From Neorhodopirellula pilleata (lineage in GTDB: Bacteria > Planctomycetota > Planctomycetia > Pirellulales > Pirellulaceae): a stretch of DNA of 64,000 nucleotides. Of this stretch, positions 51,598-62,937 are shown piece by piece. The stretch spans positions 505,315-569,314 of the forward strand of contig NZ_SJPM01000003.1 in the NCBI RefSeq assembly GCF_007859915.1, given 5' to 3'. The notes below the pieces were generated by a model that saw only the letters and a program-made list of their open reading frames with translations, was not told where the DNA came from and made no database searches. Every line of letters starts with the position of its first letter. Within the stretch, counting starts at the first letter, position 1. The position numbers and the translations under genes are program-made.

Positions 51598-54500
51598 ATG
51601 AATGAGCGAGTCAGGAATGATCGTCATCCACGTCGGTCTAAACCAAACGAAAACCCCTCAACTCCTTTAATAAATCGAAAGCGATCTCAGCTTGTCTCGA
51701 CATTGAATGAAACGTCCGGTGATCGCTCGGGCCTTGACGATCTTGCTTGGCTAAGCGTTCGTTCGCTGGTCGCTTGGGCCGCGAAAGCCACCTGTCTTCT
51801 GGTGCAACATCACACAGCGATACAAAGCAAAAGGCGGTCACGGAAATCGTCTGAAAGAGTTGCACCACGTCGCTCACGCGTTGAGTCACTCGAAGCACGC
51901 GTCGTTCTTGCTGCACCCTCGATCGCGCCGCTGGGATTGGTCAATGACACTGGGATTGTTGGCGATTCGATCACCAGTGACGCGAATATCCACGGTACCT
52001 TTGTTGACGCTGACAACGACGCCTATTCCAAACGTGTTGAAATTGATTGGAACTCGGACGGATACGTTGACAACACTCTCTATCTCTACGGAAGCAATGA
52101 TTTCACGTTCGACGGCAATTGGAGTTTGACAGAAGGCAATGCAAGCGTGTCCTTTCGCGCCATCAAAGATGTGCCCGATAGCGGTGGCTATGGAGGAGGA
52201 GGCTATGGAGGAGGAGGCTATGGAGGTGGTGGTTATGGAGGTGGTGGTTATGGAGGTGGTGGTTATGGAGGTGGTGGTTATGGCGGTGGTGGTTATGGCG
52301 GTGGTGGTTATGTCACCACGGTGGGGAATTGGCAGGTACTTTCCTTCACCTACATTTTGCCGGAAATCGGTTCTGGACCGGAGATCAATCTGGATTTGCA
52401 TCTTGATACGAATATTGCAGGAGATGCGATTACGTTTGATCCGCGAGTGGATGTGAATCTGATTGGCACCAGTTCCTATTATTCTTATCCGAGCGTCGAA
52501 TTTGACTTCGATGATGACGGGCAAGCGGATGATTCGATGTCCTATTTAAATACAACGCCGACTCCGTACAACCCGGTTTTGGAGACTTACTACGGCTATT
52601 CAACAGGTATGAATCGCTTCGATTTCGGTTTGATTGAATTCGCAGGTCGCTCGGTCACAACCGATCCGTATTACCGAACGGTCTACGGTCCGTGGGTGAC
52701 CATCAGCTACCAGTTTGAATCGGTCCTTGACCATGTTTCTTTGATGTCGACCGATTTGATCGCGACCGAAGGGGGAATCGCTCAGTTTCAAGTCAGTATT
52801 CCTGGTGATTTTGATGCGTCAATCGTTGGCCAAGCAACCGGTGAAAGTGACATTGACGAACCTTTGCCCGCGGGTTTTACATACACCCCGACAAGAATGG
52901 GACTCGACTGGGATTTCTGGCAGGGGCCTGCTGCATCAGCCGCTGGCGACAGCACACTGAGTATTCCAATGCGTACGCTTGAAGACAACGTGGACGAATA
53001 CGATGACGAGGCATTCCAAGTTGATCTTGAACTAACGACCAGCGAACTTTATTACGACTATCGTGCGTTGGATCGCCGTCTTCTTACGATTGTCGACAAC
53101 GACACTCAACCCACTTTGAAGCTCATTCCATACCAAGATCCTGGCGATTACTACGGAAACTCACTCGCTCCAATCGGACCATCGCCAGCTCTGCCCGACT
53201 TCCGCGTTGCCGTCCGTGAACCCGACGGACATGTTTACCTCGGACTTGATCTATCTCATCCCAGTGAGAAAGACATCACTTTTGACATTGCCGTCACCGA
53301 TGGAACCGCGATTGGAGATGCTTACGCTCCGATAACCTGTCCTGCCCCGCCGGGAACAGGTAGTTGCCTGGAATCCGACCCGTATGTACCAGTAGGCGAT
53401 TTCATGTATCTCGTTCCTGCTACACGGTTGTTGGTTCCTGTTGAAAATCTTGATTACCCATGCATGGATTTTTGTTACCCAGAACAGAAATTCTTACCAC
53501 TGGAAATCGTCATCAACAATGACGAGTGGTTTGAAGGTTACGAGGATTTCTCGGTGAACTTGGTCGCCGCCAACAACGCAATATTGGATACGACCAACCC
53601 GACAACAGCCCAAATTGAAATTCAAGACATCGAAGATCTCCCCGTTCCAGACATCGTTCCCTCAGTGATTCTTGAATCGTCCATCAATGCTGTCACACTG
53701 GCGAATTTTGGCAGCAACCGTGTCTATCCAATGACTTTTGAATTCGAAACCGTTTCAGCAGATAGCTACGATTATTACTATGGCTACTACGATTATCCTG
53801 CGACACCCATCGAAGACTTCGACGCCGAGATCATCGAGCTTAACGTGGCACCAAACCAATTCACTCAGAATATTCCGATTGGAATCGTCGATGACACCAG
53901 TTGGAATTGGCCCACACCTGCCGAAAATACTCACCCCTGGGCACCGCATGAGTATTTTCATATCCGTCCAACCGGCATCTGGTTCACCAACGACACCACA
54001 CAGTACAACTGGTTAGAAGCATTCTTTGAGACTCAATATTCCTACAGCTATTACAATCAATACTTCGAGACGGTCACGATCGAAGACGAGGCTGCGTTTC
54101 CTGTTTTCGATGTCGATCCTACCCAGACTGTGAACGAAGGCGATACGGATGTTGACGTCGATTTCTCGCGACTGTTTGAAATGACAACCGAGCTCAATTA
54201 CTGGATTGATGTCCAACCGGTGGGGAGCAGCTACGAGTCAGTGCAGGTGGGTGCTGGTACGTTGCAGTTGAACGCTGACGACGATTTGACTCAGTCCCTG
54301 CCATTTTTCTTCAATGCAAACGGGCTGCGTGATGAACCACGTGAACTGCGGATCGAGTTGTCCTGGGCCGACTACGACACCCGCCTGCTGGAATCACAAT
54401 ACGGAAATTTTGACGACTTTTATGACTATCAGCGGCGCACGTTTATTGTGCCATTCGGTGACGACACCGACCTCCCTGAATTTGTGAGCTTCGTCTTCGA

Positions 54501-57500
54501 CCCGGCAAGCATTCGTGAACCGGAACCTGGTGAAAACTACGTTTCACAGACGACAGGTACGATCACGTTTTCTGATGCATGGGCAGACGGACATAGCTTC
54601 AACCTAGCCCTGGATGTGGCCAGCGTCGCTGGTGAGGCTGATTTCAGTAGTATTCCCACCACGGGGTATCTCAATGCAGGTGAAACTCAATTTACATTCA
54701 CGCTGGACGCCATACAAGATAATTTAACGGAACCCAGTGAAGGCTTCACATTCGTCGCGACATCGAATTGGGAAGGAGTCACGGCCACGCTGACAAGCAC
54801 CGGTGTAATTGATAACGGTAATGGCGGGCGACCTGTCGTCAATCCAGGTCAGGAATTTACCATCGTTGAAGGAGCAAATGTGGGAGATATTGTTGGCATC
54901 GTGACGGCGACGGATCCAAATACACCGCTGACAGAGCTGACAGGTTGGGATTTCGTAAACCCCGACGGTCTTTTTGCAATAGACCCTCTGACAGGTACCA
55001 TAACCGTTAACAATGCAAGCTTGACTCCACAGACACTAAACTACGGTGTAGTCGTTAGTGATGGGGTCAACATATCTGACCCTGAACCAATCACCATTAC
55101 TGTCATTCCGAACGATCCCGATGGCAACGATCCACCATTGGCATTCGATCAGGTTGGAGATTTCGTATCCTCAGGACCACTGCCGCTGGGCAGCTATCTC
55201 GGACGCCTACCCGTGTTTGATCCCAACGGGGATGAGCTTTCCTACACATTGACAGCAGGCAGCAGTGAAGCGATTTCGGTCGATCCGAAAACTGGCGATT
55301 TGTATCTTTACGACACGACACTACTCGGCACGGATGCGACCGAACACACCGTCGAATATTCAGCTACCGATCCTCTTGGCGGAACTCTCGCCGGTAGTGT
55401 GATCATCACCTTACCGCCAAAACCAGATTTTTTCAGTGATGCCTTCCGCGATAGCGGGTCTCATCGCGAAGGAGTGACGTTTGACCTCCGTCCAACAAGC
55501 GTCTCCGCCGCGGGAGAAACGTTTTACACGACCTTGCTCGCTCCTGACGGAACGCCGCACGCACCCGGCACCAATACCACCATTGATGCCTATGGGACTT
55601 TTCACGTACTCGACAATGGTACTTTATTCTACCAGCCTAACGCCAATCTATATCAGAATCATTCCAGCGTATTTAGTGCTACCAGCATCGATGGCTTGTC
55701 GGTTCTCGCGCTCTCTGGGTTTAGCATCGGCTTGATTGCCCTCCCTTCGTTGAACTCCCCTGTAGCTGGAGCCGCAGTGCTGGCATACCGTTCTGCGCAA
55801 GTGAATCTTACCAATTCTCAGCCGGTGTTAATCACTGACGCTTCTCGTAGCGGAACATTTGAAACCCAACCCGTTTTTGCCAAGCTCGATGATCTTTTCA
55901 TCGTTGATGTGAGTCAGTGGTATGTCGATCCCGATGGGGATGAGATCGTAGCCACCTTCCTATCTGGTGCCAGCAGTACAACAGATGTTCGGATCGCAAC
56001 CGGCGACGCATCCAAGGTCGTGATTGACGTGGTAGGAACCAGTGGATTTCCGCCAACATTTGATGACGCATCCATTGAAATCACTATTGGTGATCATCTA
56101 ACGGCCGCGAATGAAACGCAGACGCTAGAAATCAAGCTTCTCGACTTTGATAGTTTTCAGCGTTTTGACACGCCAATCGGTATCGAGCGGATCTCCGTCG
56201 CAGATCGGGATGATATCGAATCGAACAGAGATCGTTCGACAGACTACGAACTATGGCATGACCGACTCGCCCAATGGTCCCTTTCGAACCTGACGGTTGG
56301 AGAGACGGGCAGTAGTGATAACTCGATGTCGACGACATTCGGTTCGACTCGCGTGGATCTGACCACCGGTCAGGCCACTCACTATCAATCGCTCGGACTC
56401 GCGTCCGCCTTCGATGATCTCTCGGTGCCGCTCGGCGGATTAGTTTATACGGCCGATCAAGTCGATCATTCTGCCATCGCGCATCTTGTGATTGACCGTC
56501 CCATTGCCGAGACTCGTGACATAACCTCGTTCGAGGTGACGATCGAAATGCTCGACCACTTCACCGGTGGTGAAGCTGGAAATTCGCCAGTCATCGCATC
56601 CCGAATAGAGATGTTTGATACGGATGACTCGACAGCCGAACGCTATGAACTGACCGTTAATATCTTGGACGGTTTTGATGTGCTCGACAGTGGCGTGGTC
56701 CGCTACCAAATTCACGTTCGTCCCGTGTTCGATACCTCCGCTGCCTCCATTGCTGAATACGACATTACGCTTTCGACCAGTGGCCGAGTCGCCGTCATCC
56801 GGGAAACCGAGATTACAACTGCCGATTTCCCCGCATTCGATGCCGCCAGCTATTCCAACACGCTCGCGACATTTGGTAACGGATGGCAACTTGCAGGTTT
56901 GCCACGTTTGATCTTCGACCGTGGTGACATCCAACTTCCATCAGGCGGCAGTCCTATCGAAATCGCTCAGGTTCAGATTCTACTGCAGATGCCAGGCAGT
57001 GATTCTGTCTCTGTCTTTGAAGGTGGCAACCCCACCGTCGGCAAACCATATGACTTGATCCCTGCCACCGAAGGTGAGGTATTTCAACCCATTGATCTTC
57101 GTACCGGTGGCCCCGATCCGCATGAGTACGGGACGTTGCAACTCTTCGGCGATAATCGGTTTACCTACACCGACTCGGTAGGCACCCAATACACATTCCA
57201 GCGATTCAATCCTCCCATCGTTGCTGGCAAGAGTGGTGACCCGACTCCTCAGTACCGCGTTACGGAAATCCTGCCTGCCGACGATTCAGGAATCGTGATC
57301 TCGTATCAAGACGACACGGGCCTCCAAGTTGCTCCGTCGGTCAACAGCGTCGGCAATGCGTTTGTCGGTCAACTTCGTATCCGTGACATCACCACCACGC
57401 GAGGTGTCGCTGACCCCGGATCACTCACCTTTCATTACGCCACCCCAACGGCCAAACAAGCCAACAAAATTGTGTTTGGTGACGGACGCGAAATTGAATT

Positions 57501-60500
57501 GGAATACGTCGCTGGAGAACTGACGAAAATCACACGACCCGCTGCCGTCGAGCATGTCTTCACATACACCGGGACTGCGGATGGTTCCGGAACGAGCAAG
57601 CCGCTGCTGCATACCATCACTGATCAACACATAGTGAACACGACCACCACCAAGACGGACGCCGTGCTCACACTCGACTATGAAGACGGAATCATCACCA
57701 CCGTCACTCAGGGTGACGCAGCCGCCAACCCCATTGTTTCCAAACTCGGCACGCTCGCTCATCGAGCCGTGGAAACCGCACCAGGCGTCCACACTGCAAT
57801 GGCACTTGCTTCGCCTGACGCAGTGTTCCCAGGCATCTTCGGCTACTTTGACGATGCCCCATCCATCGCCTTAGCGACTTCCAATGTCTTCGTTTCCACC
57901 TTGGCCGCAGATTTGATGGCTGCCGATAATACAGGTGCCGAGGTACCTCGGGGCGGCACGCACCTGACTCGTTACTGGATGGACGAGCGAGGCAATCCCG
58001 TCATCACTGACAGTCTGTTTCAACCCACCACGGGAATCGAAATTCTACGTGGTCGCACTCGTGCCTTCTTTGATGCTCTCGACAATCCAGTGGCCGCGAT
58101 TGATGAGTTCGGTGTCGAATCCTCGGTTGTCTATGACTACACCTATCCCAGTGGCGCGAGTATTTTCGGAATCGTTCCCTTTACCAACGCTGACCCCGCA
58201 ATCAGTGTCGTTCGCCAGACGCCTGTATTCCGCATGGAAAATGGCAATTGGACGCGAACTATACTCGACGGTAATGCGACCGCTCTTGCGAAAAGCGGGC
58301 TACCAACGCAAGCCTTCGATTCCGTGGGGCGAAAAACGGACTTTACGTTCGACGACGCAGGCCAATTCCTCACGTCCGTAAGTGATCGGTTGGCTCAGGC
58401 AGACCAAACGATTGCCACAACTTACGACGCCGATAACCGAGTGGCGACAACAACGTCTTCGGTCGGTCTGGTCACTACCTACCAATATAACGACACAGCG
58501 CACCCGCGACGCGTGACTTCGACGACCACCACCGTTCCTGAAAAAGACGAGGGAGGTATCCTGCAACCGGAACAATCATTTGTTGTTACCAATACCTACG
58601 ATTCTCATGGCTACCTCGATACGGTCACCACGAAGCAAGACGGCGTCGACGTGTCAATTGAAGATTTCCATTTTGATCCGCTCGGTCGACTGATCGAATA
58701 CGAATTGCTCGAAGGTGGCAGCAATGCGAAACAGCTTCGCTACAACGCCTACACCTACAATTCACTCGGTCAACAACTCACCGAAGTCGACGGGCACGGA
58801 ACTTTTATCGAAGCTGTATACGACACTGCCAGCCGGATCATCGAACATACGATCGCCGTCGGTGCGACCACTATGTCTAAGACGCTTGCCACCGCAGTCG
58901 CGCTGGATATTCAGAAAAAATCCACGTTCACCTATTACGCCGATAGTTCGCTCAAAGAGGAAACGCTCGCCGACGGAACCGTTGTCAAGCACTATTACGA
59001 TCCCGCCGTCAACGACCCTTCGTTAGCATCACTGTCACCGAGTCTCGCCGGCATCCGCCAAGCAGCCATGTCGTGGACCGTTACCGATGGGGTCTCTTCC
59101 GGCAATGATCACAATGCTCTCCAGGTAACACACAGCACGCTCGACGAGCAAGGACGCCTTGTTCGAAGCGAGAATCTGTTGACGGGCGCCCAATCGGATT
59201 TCACCTACGGTGAAATTTGGTCCGACGCACCTACACAAACACGAACTCGCACCAACCTCGGCGACCCCACTTCCGCCACGCCCACCGCCGCTAGTTGGAT
59301 CATTTCGACAGCCGCTCATACCATCGACTCACTGCCCTACCGCAGCCAATTCGGTGACAATGCGGCGACGATTACTCAGTTCGATGAGTTGAACTATATC
59401 GCGCGCACCGAAGATAAAACAACATTTGGCACCGTCAGTAACCTGATCACCAATGCGGCAGGGCAACCGTCAGAAATACGGGAGACCATCAAAACTCCCG
59501 GTGCTGGCATCACCCAAAACCGCCTCACAAAATTGTTCCAAACCAGCGATGGACGCACCTCCCACGTCGTCGATGCCGAACAACGTACGTCAGCCACGAT
59601 TGTCTCCGTCGTGACGTTAGACATTGACCCCGATGGCAATGGACCCGCGATACCCGACATCGGACGCGTGCTCACCAAGGTCGAAACGTTGCTGCCGGGC
59701 GGAAGAACCACGGAATCCTACACCGATGCCGCCGGTCAAACAGTCATGTTTGTCAACGAACGCGGCGGGATCACTGTCAATACGTTCAACGTCGTCGGCG
59801 ATCTGACATCCTCGCATTTCACCGACCCGACTTCCACGACGATACCCAAGTACCAAACTCACGCCACCTACGCTCACGACGCCTTGGGACGCGTTATCCA
59901 GTCCATCAGCTACGCCGACCTCACGACCCTGTCCCCTGCGACGCCGGGCAACGAAATCCAATCCTTCGACTATTTCCTAAACGATCAAGGCAATTCGCTG
60001 ATCGCCGGTCTGGCGATGGGACTGGAAGTCAGGCAGGCGCATCAAAATGCCACCGGCGGCATCACCGCCATCGCCACCGATTCGCTCGGCAAGACAGTGC
60101 ATACGCTCTATCCCGAGCCGATCGCACCACAGATTCGTCAGCAAACAACTCAGCGATACGACTTTGATCCTGCGAATGCCACCGCTACCGTCACAGTCAC
60201 CTCAGGAGGCGTGACAGCGGGGCCGAACAGTGCAACCAATGTCACGACCTCGCTGCTCAACACGACCGGGCAAACGCTCGGTGTGCTTGCTGACGATTTG
60301 CCCGGCACCCCATGGACCCGGATCACGTACGATAGCCATCTCAATCGGGCCTCGCTCGTTGATCCTGAAGACAACACGACCTCGTGGACCTACACCGACC
60401 AAAATCAAATCGCCAGCGAGTCGAATCAACTTGGCGACAAACGCTTCTTCAGCTACCATTCCGATGGCTCGCTACACCGGATCATCGATCGCAACCAAGA

Positions 60501-62937
60501 CTTACGTACTTTCATCCGTGACGGTCTTGGCAGAATCGAAACGGAAACTTGGTCGGGACCGTCAGGCAACAACATCATCCAAAGCACCTACAGCCCTCAG
60601 GGTTGGCTAGATACTGCGACTGACCAAAACGCGTCGGTTGACCTGGACTTTGATGATGCGGGGAATTTAACCCAGTCCAAAGTTCTGAATCTCAACACGA
60701 GTTTTGAAACCATCGTCGACTCATTCTTCGATCCCGCTGGAAACCGACGTTTTATGAGCGTGTTTGGTAACGGTGATCTCGTTTTGAACAACGATTTCAC
60801 CTACGACTCTCAAGGCCGACTCACCCGCATCGACCAAACCGGCGGTTTCGGACACGGGCCTCAAACCGCGAAGGCCGCTACCTTCACCTATGATGATCAA
60901 AACCGGTTTGACATCATCACCCGTTACGCAGGCACCATAGCAATCCTGACCACCGACCACACCTTCAACGACGCCGGTCAACTCGTCGGTCTGTCCCACG
61001 CCAGTGGCTCGACGACGCTCAATGATTACACCTGGACGTATGACGAGATCGGACGCATCGACACTTACGCTTCACTGCTCGATGGCACCGCCGACTATGA
61101 TTATGACCAACAGAGTCAATTGACATCCGTCGCTTACAACTTTGCCTCCACGATCGACGATTTTAGCCAAACCTACGATGACAACGGCAACCGATCGAGC
61201 ACCGGTTACGTCACCACCACCGACAACCGCACCACTGCCGACGGCACGTACACGTACGCGTTCGACAAAGAGGGTCGCCGAATCAAACGTACTGACGCGG
61301 TTGGCACGTACGACAGTTACACGTGGGACGCACGCGGACGATTGACAAGCGTCGCCACCTACGATGCCACTGATGCTCTCCTCGCGAAGACCGGCTTCAC
61401 TTATGACCCGCTTGATCGCCGGATCGCGAAGACGATCGACATTGACGGAGACGGCACGCTCGATGAACAATTTCAATACGCCAACGATGGCTTGCGTGGT
61501 GACCGGGGTGGTGCTGGCGATCAGATCGCCGCCATCTTTGATGATCAAGATCGACTCACACACACCTTTCTCAACGGCCCGCAAGTCGACCAGGTATTAG
61601 CAGAAGAACAATTCGTGCCTGGGACAACCACCAGCAAAGTCAACTGGTTGCTCAGCGACAACCAGGGCACTCCGCGTGACATTGCCCGGCTCAACTCCGC
61701 TGGCACGGCTGCCGAGATCGTCAACCACCGCGTGTTTGAGGCATTCGGCGAGTTAGCCTCAGAAACCGATCCCGCCATCGACACGATCTACGGCCAAGCG
61801 GGCCGCGAGTGGGACGAATCCACCGACCTCTACTTCCACCGCGCCCGCTACCTCGACCCAGCCACAGGTGCCTTCATCAGCCAAGACCCAATCGGGTTCG
61901 CAGCGGGTGATGCGAATCTGTATCGGATGGTGGGGAATAGCCCAACGAATGCGACTGATCCGAGTGGGTTGGTGTTAGTGGCGTTCGACGGAACTGGCAA
62001 TAGTCCTGCCATGCGAGATCGCGGCGTGCGAACCAAAACAAATGTGCGGAAATTTGAAGATCGTTATAGAGGAGAAACCATCTATGAGCCTGGGGTTGGG
62101 CTGAGTCAGCAAGATCATATCGATCTTAATGGAGGAAAACTGAGTGTTCCTCAGTACTACACAACTAAATTTGATGAAATTGCTGGAGGCGGATTTGGAG
62201 CCGGGGCAAACGCAAAAATCAGTTCTGTGATTGAGCGTACAAAGCTATACTTTGAATCTCATCCTGAAGACAGATACATCGACGTCATTGGATTCTCTCG
62301 GGGGGCGGCAATGTCCGTTCAGTTTGTAAACGATATTCAAGAGTTTGCTGTGCAGAACAATATCGAAATTCGTTTCGTCGGCCTATTCGACACGGTTTTT
62401 GCAATGGGACTTGCGAACAACGACATCAATGCTGGCTATGACACTCAAGTTCCTGCCAATGTGCCAACATTTCACGCTATGGCCTTGAACGAGGTAAGAG
62501 ATTCATTCCGTCTTCAGCGTCAGAATCGTTTTGATGAAAATGGCAAGATTATCTGGCACGAACCGGGTGACAATAGCCAAGTGTACAGAGTTTATGAAGA
62601 ATGGTTTGCGGGAGTGCATTCAAATATTGGTGGAGGATACATTGACAATGGACTATCTGATATCACTCTCGGCTGGATGTTGCAAATGGCTCGGCATCGT
62701 GGAGTGCCTCTCGACTATTCCACTGATGATTTGGCGCCGAATCCTAATGGAGAATTGCGAGATTCCAGGTTTGAGTTTATGCAAGGACTGCCCGATTTTC
62801 TTAAGCATACTGCGGGAGTGAGACGCGTGCGTGAAGTTCTTTATGGTGATACTGTCAATCAGAGTGTATTTCAAAGTTCTGTGCCGAATCCAAACGCTTC
62901 TTTGGATAATCGGCAGTATTTTCGTTCGCGATTCTAA
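51598..62937 (+). CDS. Giant RHS-repeat protein with C-terminal DUF2235/Tle1-like lipase tip
   Basis: 3,779 residues from the ATG at 51598. Order: basic N-terminal part with an LEPR-XLL-like segment (RVESLEARVVLAA, 94-106); Gly/Tyr repeat (196-238); Calx-beta-like repeats (about 380-1075); cadherin-like domains (about 1078-1275); a linking region; YD/RHS repeats from about 1800 (TFDDAGQFLTSVSDRLAQ, YDADNRVATTTSS); and the RHS core YFHRARYLDPATGAFISQDP ending in DPSG (3454-3457). The last 320 residues form an alpha/beta hydrolase: VAFDGTGN at the start, GFSRG with Ser 3567, FDTVF with Asp 3598 and VHSNIGGGY with His 3674, the pattern of DUF2235/Tle1 phospholipases. It is likely a surface-delivered polymorphic toxin; the delivery route is unknown. 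Confidence 0.93.
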   Translation: MNERVRNDRHPRRSKPNENPSTPLINRKRSQLVSTLNETSGDRSGLDDLAWLSVRSLVAWAAKATCLLVQHHTAIQSKRRSRKSSERVAPRRSRVESLEARVVLAAPSIAPLGLVNDTGIVGDSITSDANIHGTFVDADNDAYSKRVEIDWNSDGYVDNTLYLYGSNDFTFDGNWSLTEGNASVSFRAIKDVPDSGGYGGGGYGGGGYGGGGYGGGGYGGGGYGGGGYGGGGYGGGGYVTTVGNWQVLSFTYILPEIGSGPEINLDLHLDTNIAGDAITFDPRVDVNLIGTSSYYSYPSVEFDFDDDGQADDSMSYLNTTPTPYNPVLETYYGYSTGMNRFDFGLIEFAGRSVTTDPYYRTVYGPWVTISYQFESVLDHVSLMSTDLIATEGGIAQFQVSIPGDFDASIVGQATGESDIDEPLPAGFTYTPTRMGLDWDFWQGPAASAAGDSTLSIPMRTLEDNVDEYDDEAFQVDLELTTSELYYDYRALDRRLLTIVDNDTQPTLKLIPYQDPGDYYGNSLAPIGPSPALPDFRVAVREPDGHVYLGLDLSHPSEKDITFDIAVTDGTAIGDAYAPITCPAPPGTGSCLESDPYVPVGDFMYLVPATRLLVPVENLDYPCMDFCYPEQKFLPLEIVINNDEWFEGYEDFSVNLVAANNAILDTTNPTTAQIEIQDIEDLPVPDIVPSVILESSINAVTLANFGSNRVYPMTFEFETVSADSYDYYYGYYDYPATPIEDFDAEIIELNVAPNQFTQNIPIGIVDDTSWNWPTPAENTHPWAPHEYFHIRPTGIWFTNDTTQYNWLEAFFETQYSYSYYNQYFETVTIEDEAAFPVFDVDPTQTVNEGDTDVDVDFSRLFEMTTELNYWIDVQPVGSSYESVQVGAGTLQLNADDDLTQSLPFFFNANGLRDEPRELRIELSWADYDTRLLESQYGNFDDFYDYQRRTFIVPFGDDTDLPEFVSFVFDPASIREPEPGENYVSQTTGTITFSDAWADGHSFNLALDVASVAGEADFSSIPTTGYLNAGETQFTFTLDAIQDNLTEPSEGFTFVATSNWEGVTATLTSTGVIDNGNGGRPVVNPGQEFTIVEGANVGDIVGIVTATDPNTPLTELTGWDFVNPDGLFAIDPLTGTITVNNASLTPQTLNYGVVVSDGVNISDPEPITITVIPNDPDGNDPPLAFDQVGDFVSSGPLPLGSYLGRLPVFDPNGDELSYTLTAGSSEAISVDPKTGDLYLYDTTLLGTDATEHTVEYSATDPLGGTLAGSVIITLPPKPDFFSDAFRDSGSHREGVTFDLRPTSVSAAGETFYTTLLAPDGTPHAPGTNTTIDAYGTFHVLDNGTLFYQPNANLYQNHSSVFSATSIDGLSVLALSGFSIGLIALPSLNSPVAGAAVLAYRSAQVNLTNSQPVLITDASRSGTFETQPVFAKLDDLFIVDVSQWYVDPDGDEIVATFLSGASSTTDVRIATGDASKVVIDVVGTSGFPPTFDDASIEITIGDHLTAANETQTLEIKLLDFDSFQRFDTPIGIERISVADRDDIESNRDRSTDYELWHDRLAQWSLSNLTVGETGSSDNSMSTTFGSTRVDLTTGQATHYQSLGLASAFDDLSVPLGGLVYTADQVDHSAIAHLVIDRPIAETRDITSFEVTIEMLDHFTGGEAGNSPVIASRIEMFDTDDSTAERYELTVNILDGFDVLDSGVVRYQIHVRPVFDTSAASIAEYDITLSTSGRVAVIRETEITTADFPAFDAASYSNTLATFGNGWQLAGLPRLIFDRGDIQLPSGGSPIEIAQVQILLQMPGSDSVSVFEGGNPTVGKPYDLIPATEGEVFQPIDLRTGGPDPHEYGTLQLFGDNRFTYTDSVGTQYTFQRFNPPIVAGKSGDPTPQYRVTEILPADDSGIVISYQDDTGLQVAPSVNSVGNAFVGQLRIRDITTTRGVADPGSLTFHYATPTAKQANKIVFGDGREIELEYVAGELTKITRPAAVEHVFTYTGTADGSGTSKPLLHTITDQHIVNTTTTKTDAVLTLDYEDGIITTVTQGDAAANPIVSKLGTLAHRAVETAPGVHTAMALASPDAVFPGIFGYFDDAPSIALATSNVFVSTLAADLMAADNTGAEVPRGGTHLTRYWMDERGNPVITDSLFQPTTGIEILRGRTRAFFDALDNPVAAIDEFGVESSVVYDYTYPSGASIFGIVPFTNADPAISVVRQTPVFRMENGNWTRTILDGNATALAKSGLPTQAFDSVGRKTDFTFDDAGQFLTSVSDRLAQADQTIATTYDADNRVATTTSSVGLVTTYQYNDTAHPRRVTSTTTTVPEKDEGGILQPEQSFVVTNTYDSHGYLDTVTTKQDGVDVSIEDFHFDPLGRLIEYELLEGGSNAKQLRYNAYTYNSLGQQLTEVDGHGTFIEAVYDTASRIIEHTIAVGATTMSKTLATAVALDIQKKSTFTYYADSSLKEETLADGTVVKHYYDPAVNDPSLASLSPSLAGIRQAAMSWTVTDGVSSGNDHNALQVTHSTLDEQGRLVRSENLLTGAQSDFTYGEIWSDAPTQTRTRTNLGDPTSATPTAASWIISTAAHTIDSLPYRSQFGDNAATITQFDELNYIARTEDKTTFGTVSNLITNAAGQPSEIRETIKTPGAGITQNRLTKLFQTSDGRTSHVVDAEQRTSATIVSVVTLDIDPDGNGPAIPDIGRVLTKVETLLPGGRTTESYTDAAGQTVMFVNERGGITVNTFNVVGDLTSSHFTDPTSTTIPKYQTHATYAHDALGRVIQSISYADLTTLSPATPGNEIQSFDYFLNDQGNSLIAGLAMGLEVRQAHQNATGGITAIATDSLGKTVHTLYPEPIAPQIRQQTTQRYDFDPANATATVTVTSGGVTAGPNSATNVTTSLLNTTGQTLGVLADDLPGTPWTRITYDSHLNRASLVDPEDNTTSWTYTDQNQIASESNQLGDKRFFSYHSDGSLHRIIDRNQDLRTFIRDGLGRIETETWSGPSGNNIIQSTYSPQGWLDTATDQNASVDLDFDDAGNLTQSKVLNLNTSFETIVDSFFDPAGNRRFMSVFGNGDLVLNNDFTYDSQGRLTRIDQTGGFGHGPQTAKAATFTYDDQNRFDIITRYAGTIAILTTDHTFNDAGQLVGLSHASGSTTLNDYTWTYDEIGRIDTYASLLDGTADYDYDQQSQLTSVAYNFASTIDDFSQTYDDNGNRSSTGYVTTTDNRTTADGTYTYAFDKEGRRIKRTDAVGTYDSYTWDARGRLTSVATYDATDALLAKTGFTYDPLDRRIAKTIDIDGDGTLDEQFQYANDGLRGDRGGAGDQIAAIFDDQDRLTHTFLNGPQVDQVLAEEQFVPGTTTSKVNWLLSDNQGTPRDIARLNSAGTAAEIVNHRVFEAFGELASETDPAIDTIYGQAGREWDESTDLYFHRARYLDPATGAFISQDPIGFAAGDANLYRMVGNSPTNATDPSGLVLVAFDGTGNSPAMRDRGVRTKTNVRKFEDRYRGETIYEPGVGLSQQDHIDLNGGKLSVPQYYTTKFDEIAGGGFGAGANAKISSVIERTKLYFESHPEDRYIDVIGFSRGAAMSVQFVNDIQEFAVQNNIEIRFVGLFDTVFAMGLANNDINAGYDTQVPANVPTFHAMALNEVRDSFRLQRQNRFDENGKIIWHEPGDNSQVYRVYEEWFAGVHSNIGGGYIDNGLSDITLGWMLQMARHRGVPLDYSTDDLAPNPNGELRDSRFEFMQGLPDFLKHTAGVRRVREVLYGDTVNQSVFQSSVPNPNASLDNRQYFRSRF
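52182..52312 (+). repeat. In-frame 15-bp tandem repeat (GGGGY)
   Basis: About eight to nine copies of a 15-bp unit such as GGTGGTGGTTATGGA encode GGGGY. Since 15 is a multiple of three, changes in copy number would alter length, not frame. Confidence 0.95.
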
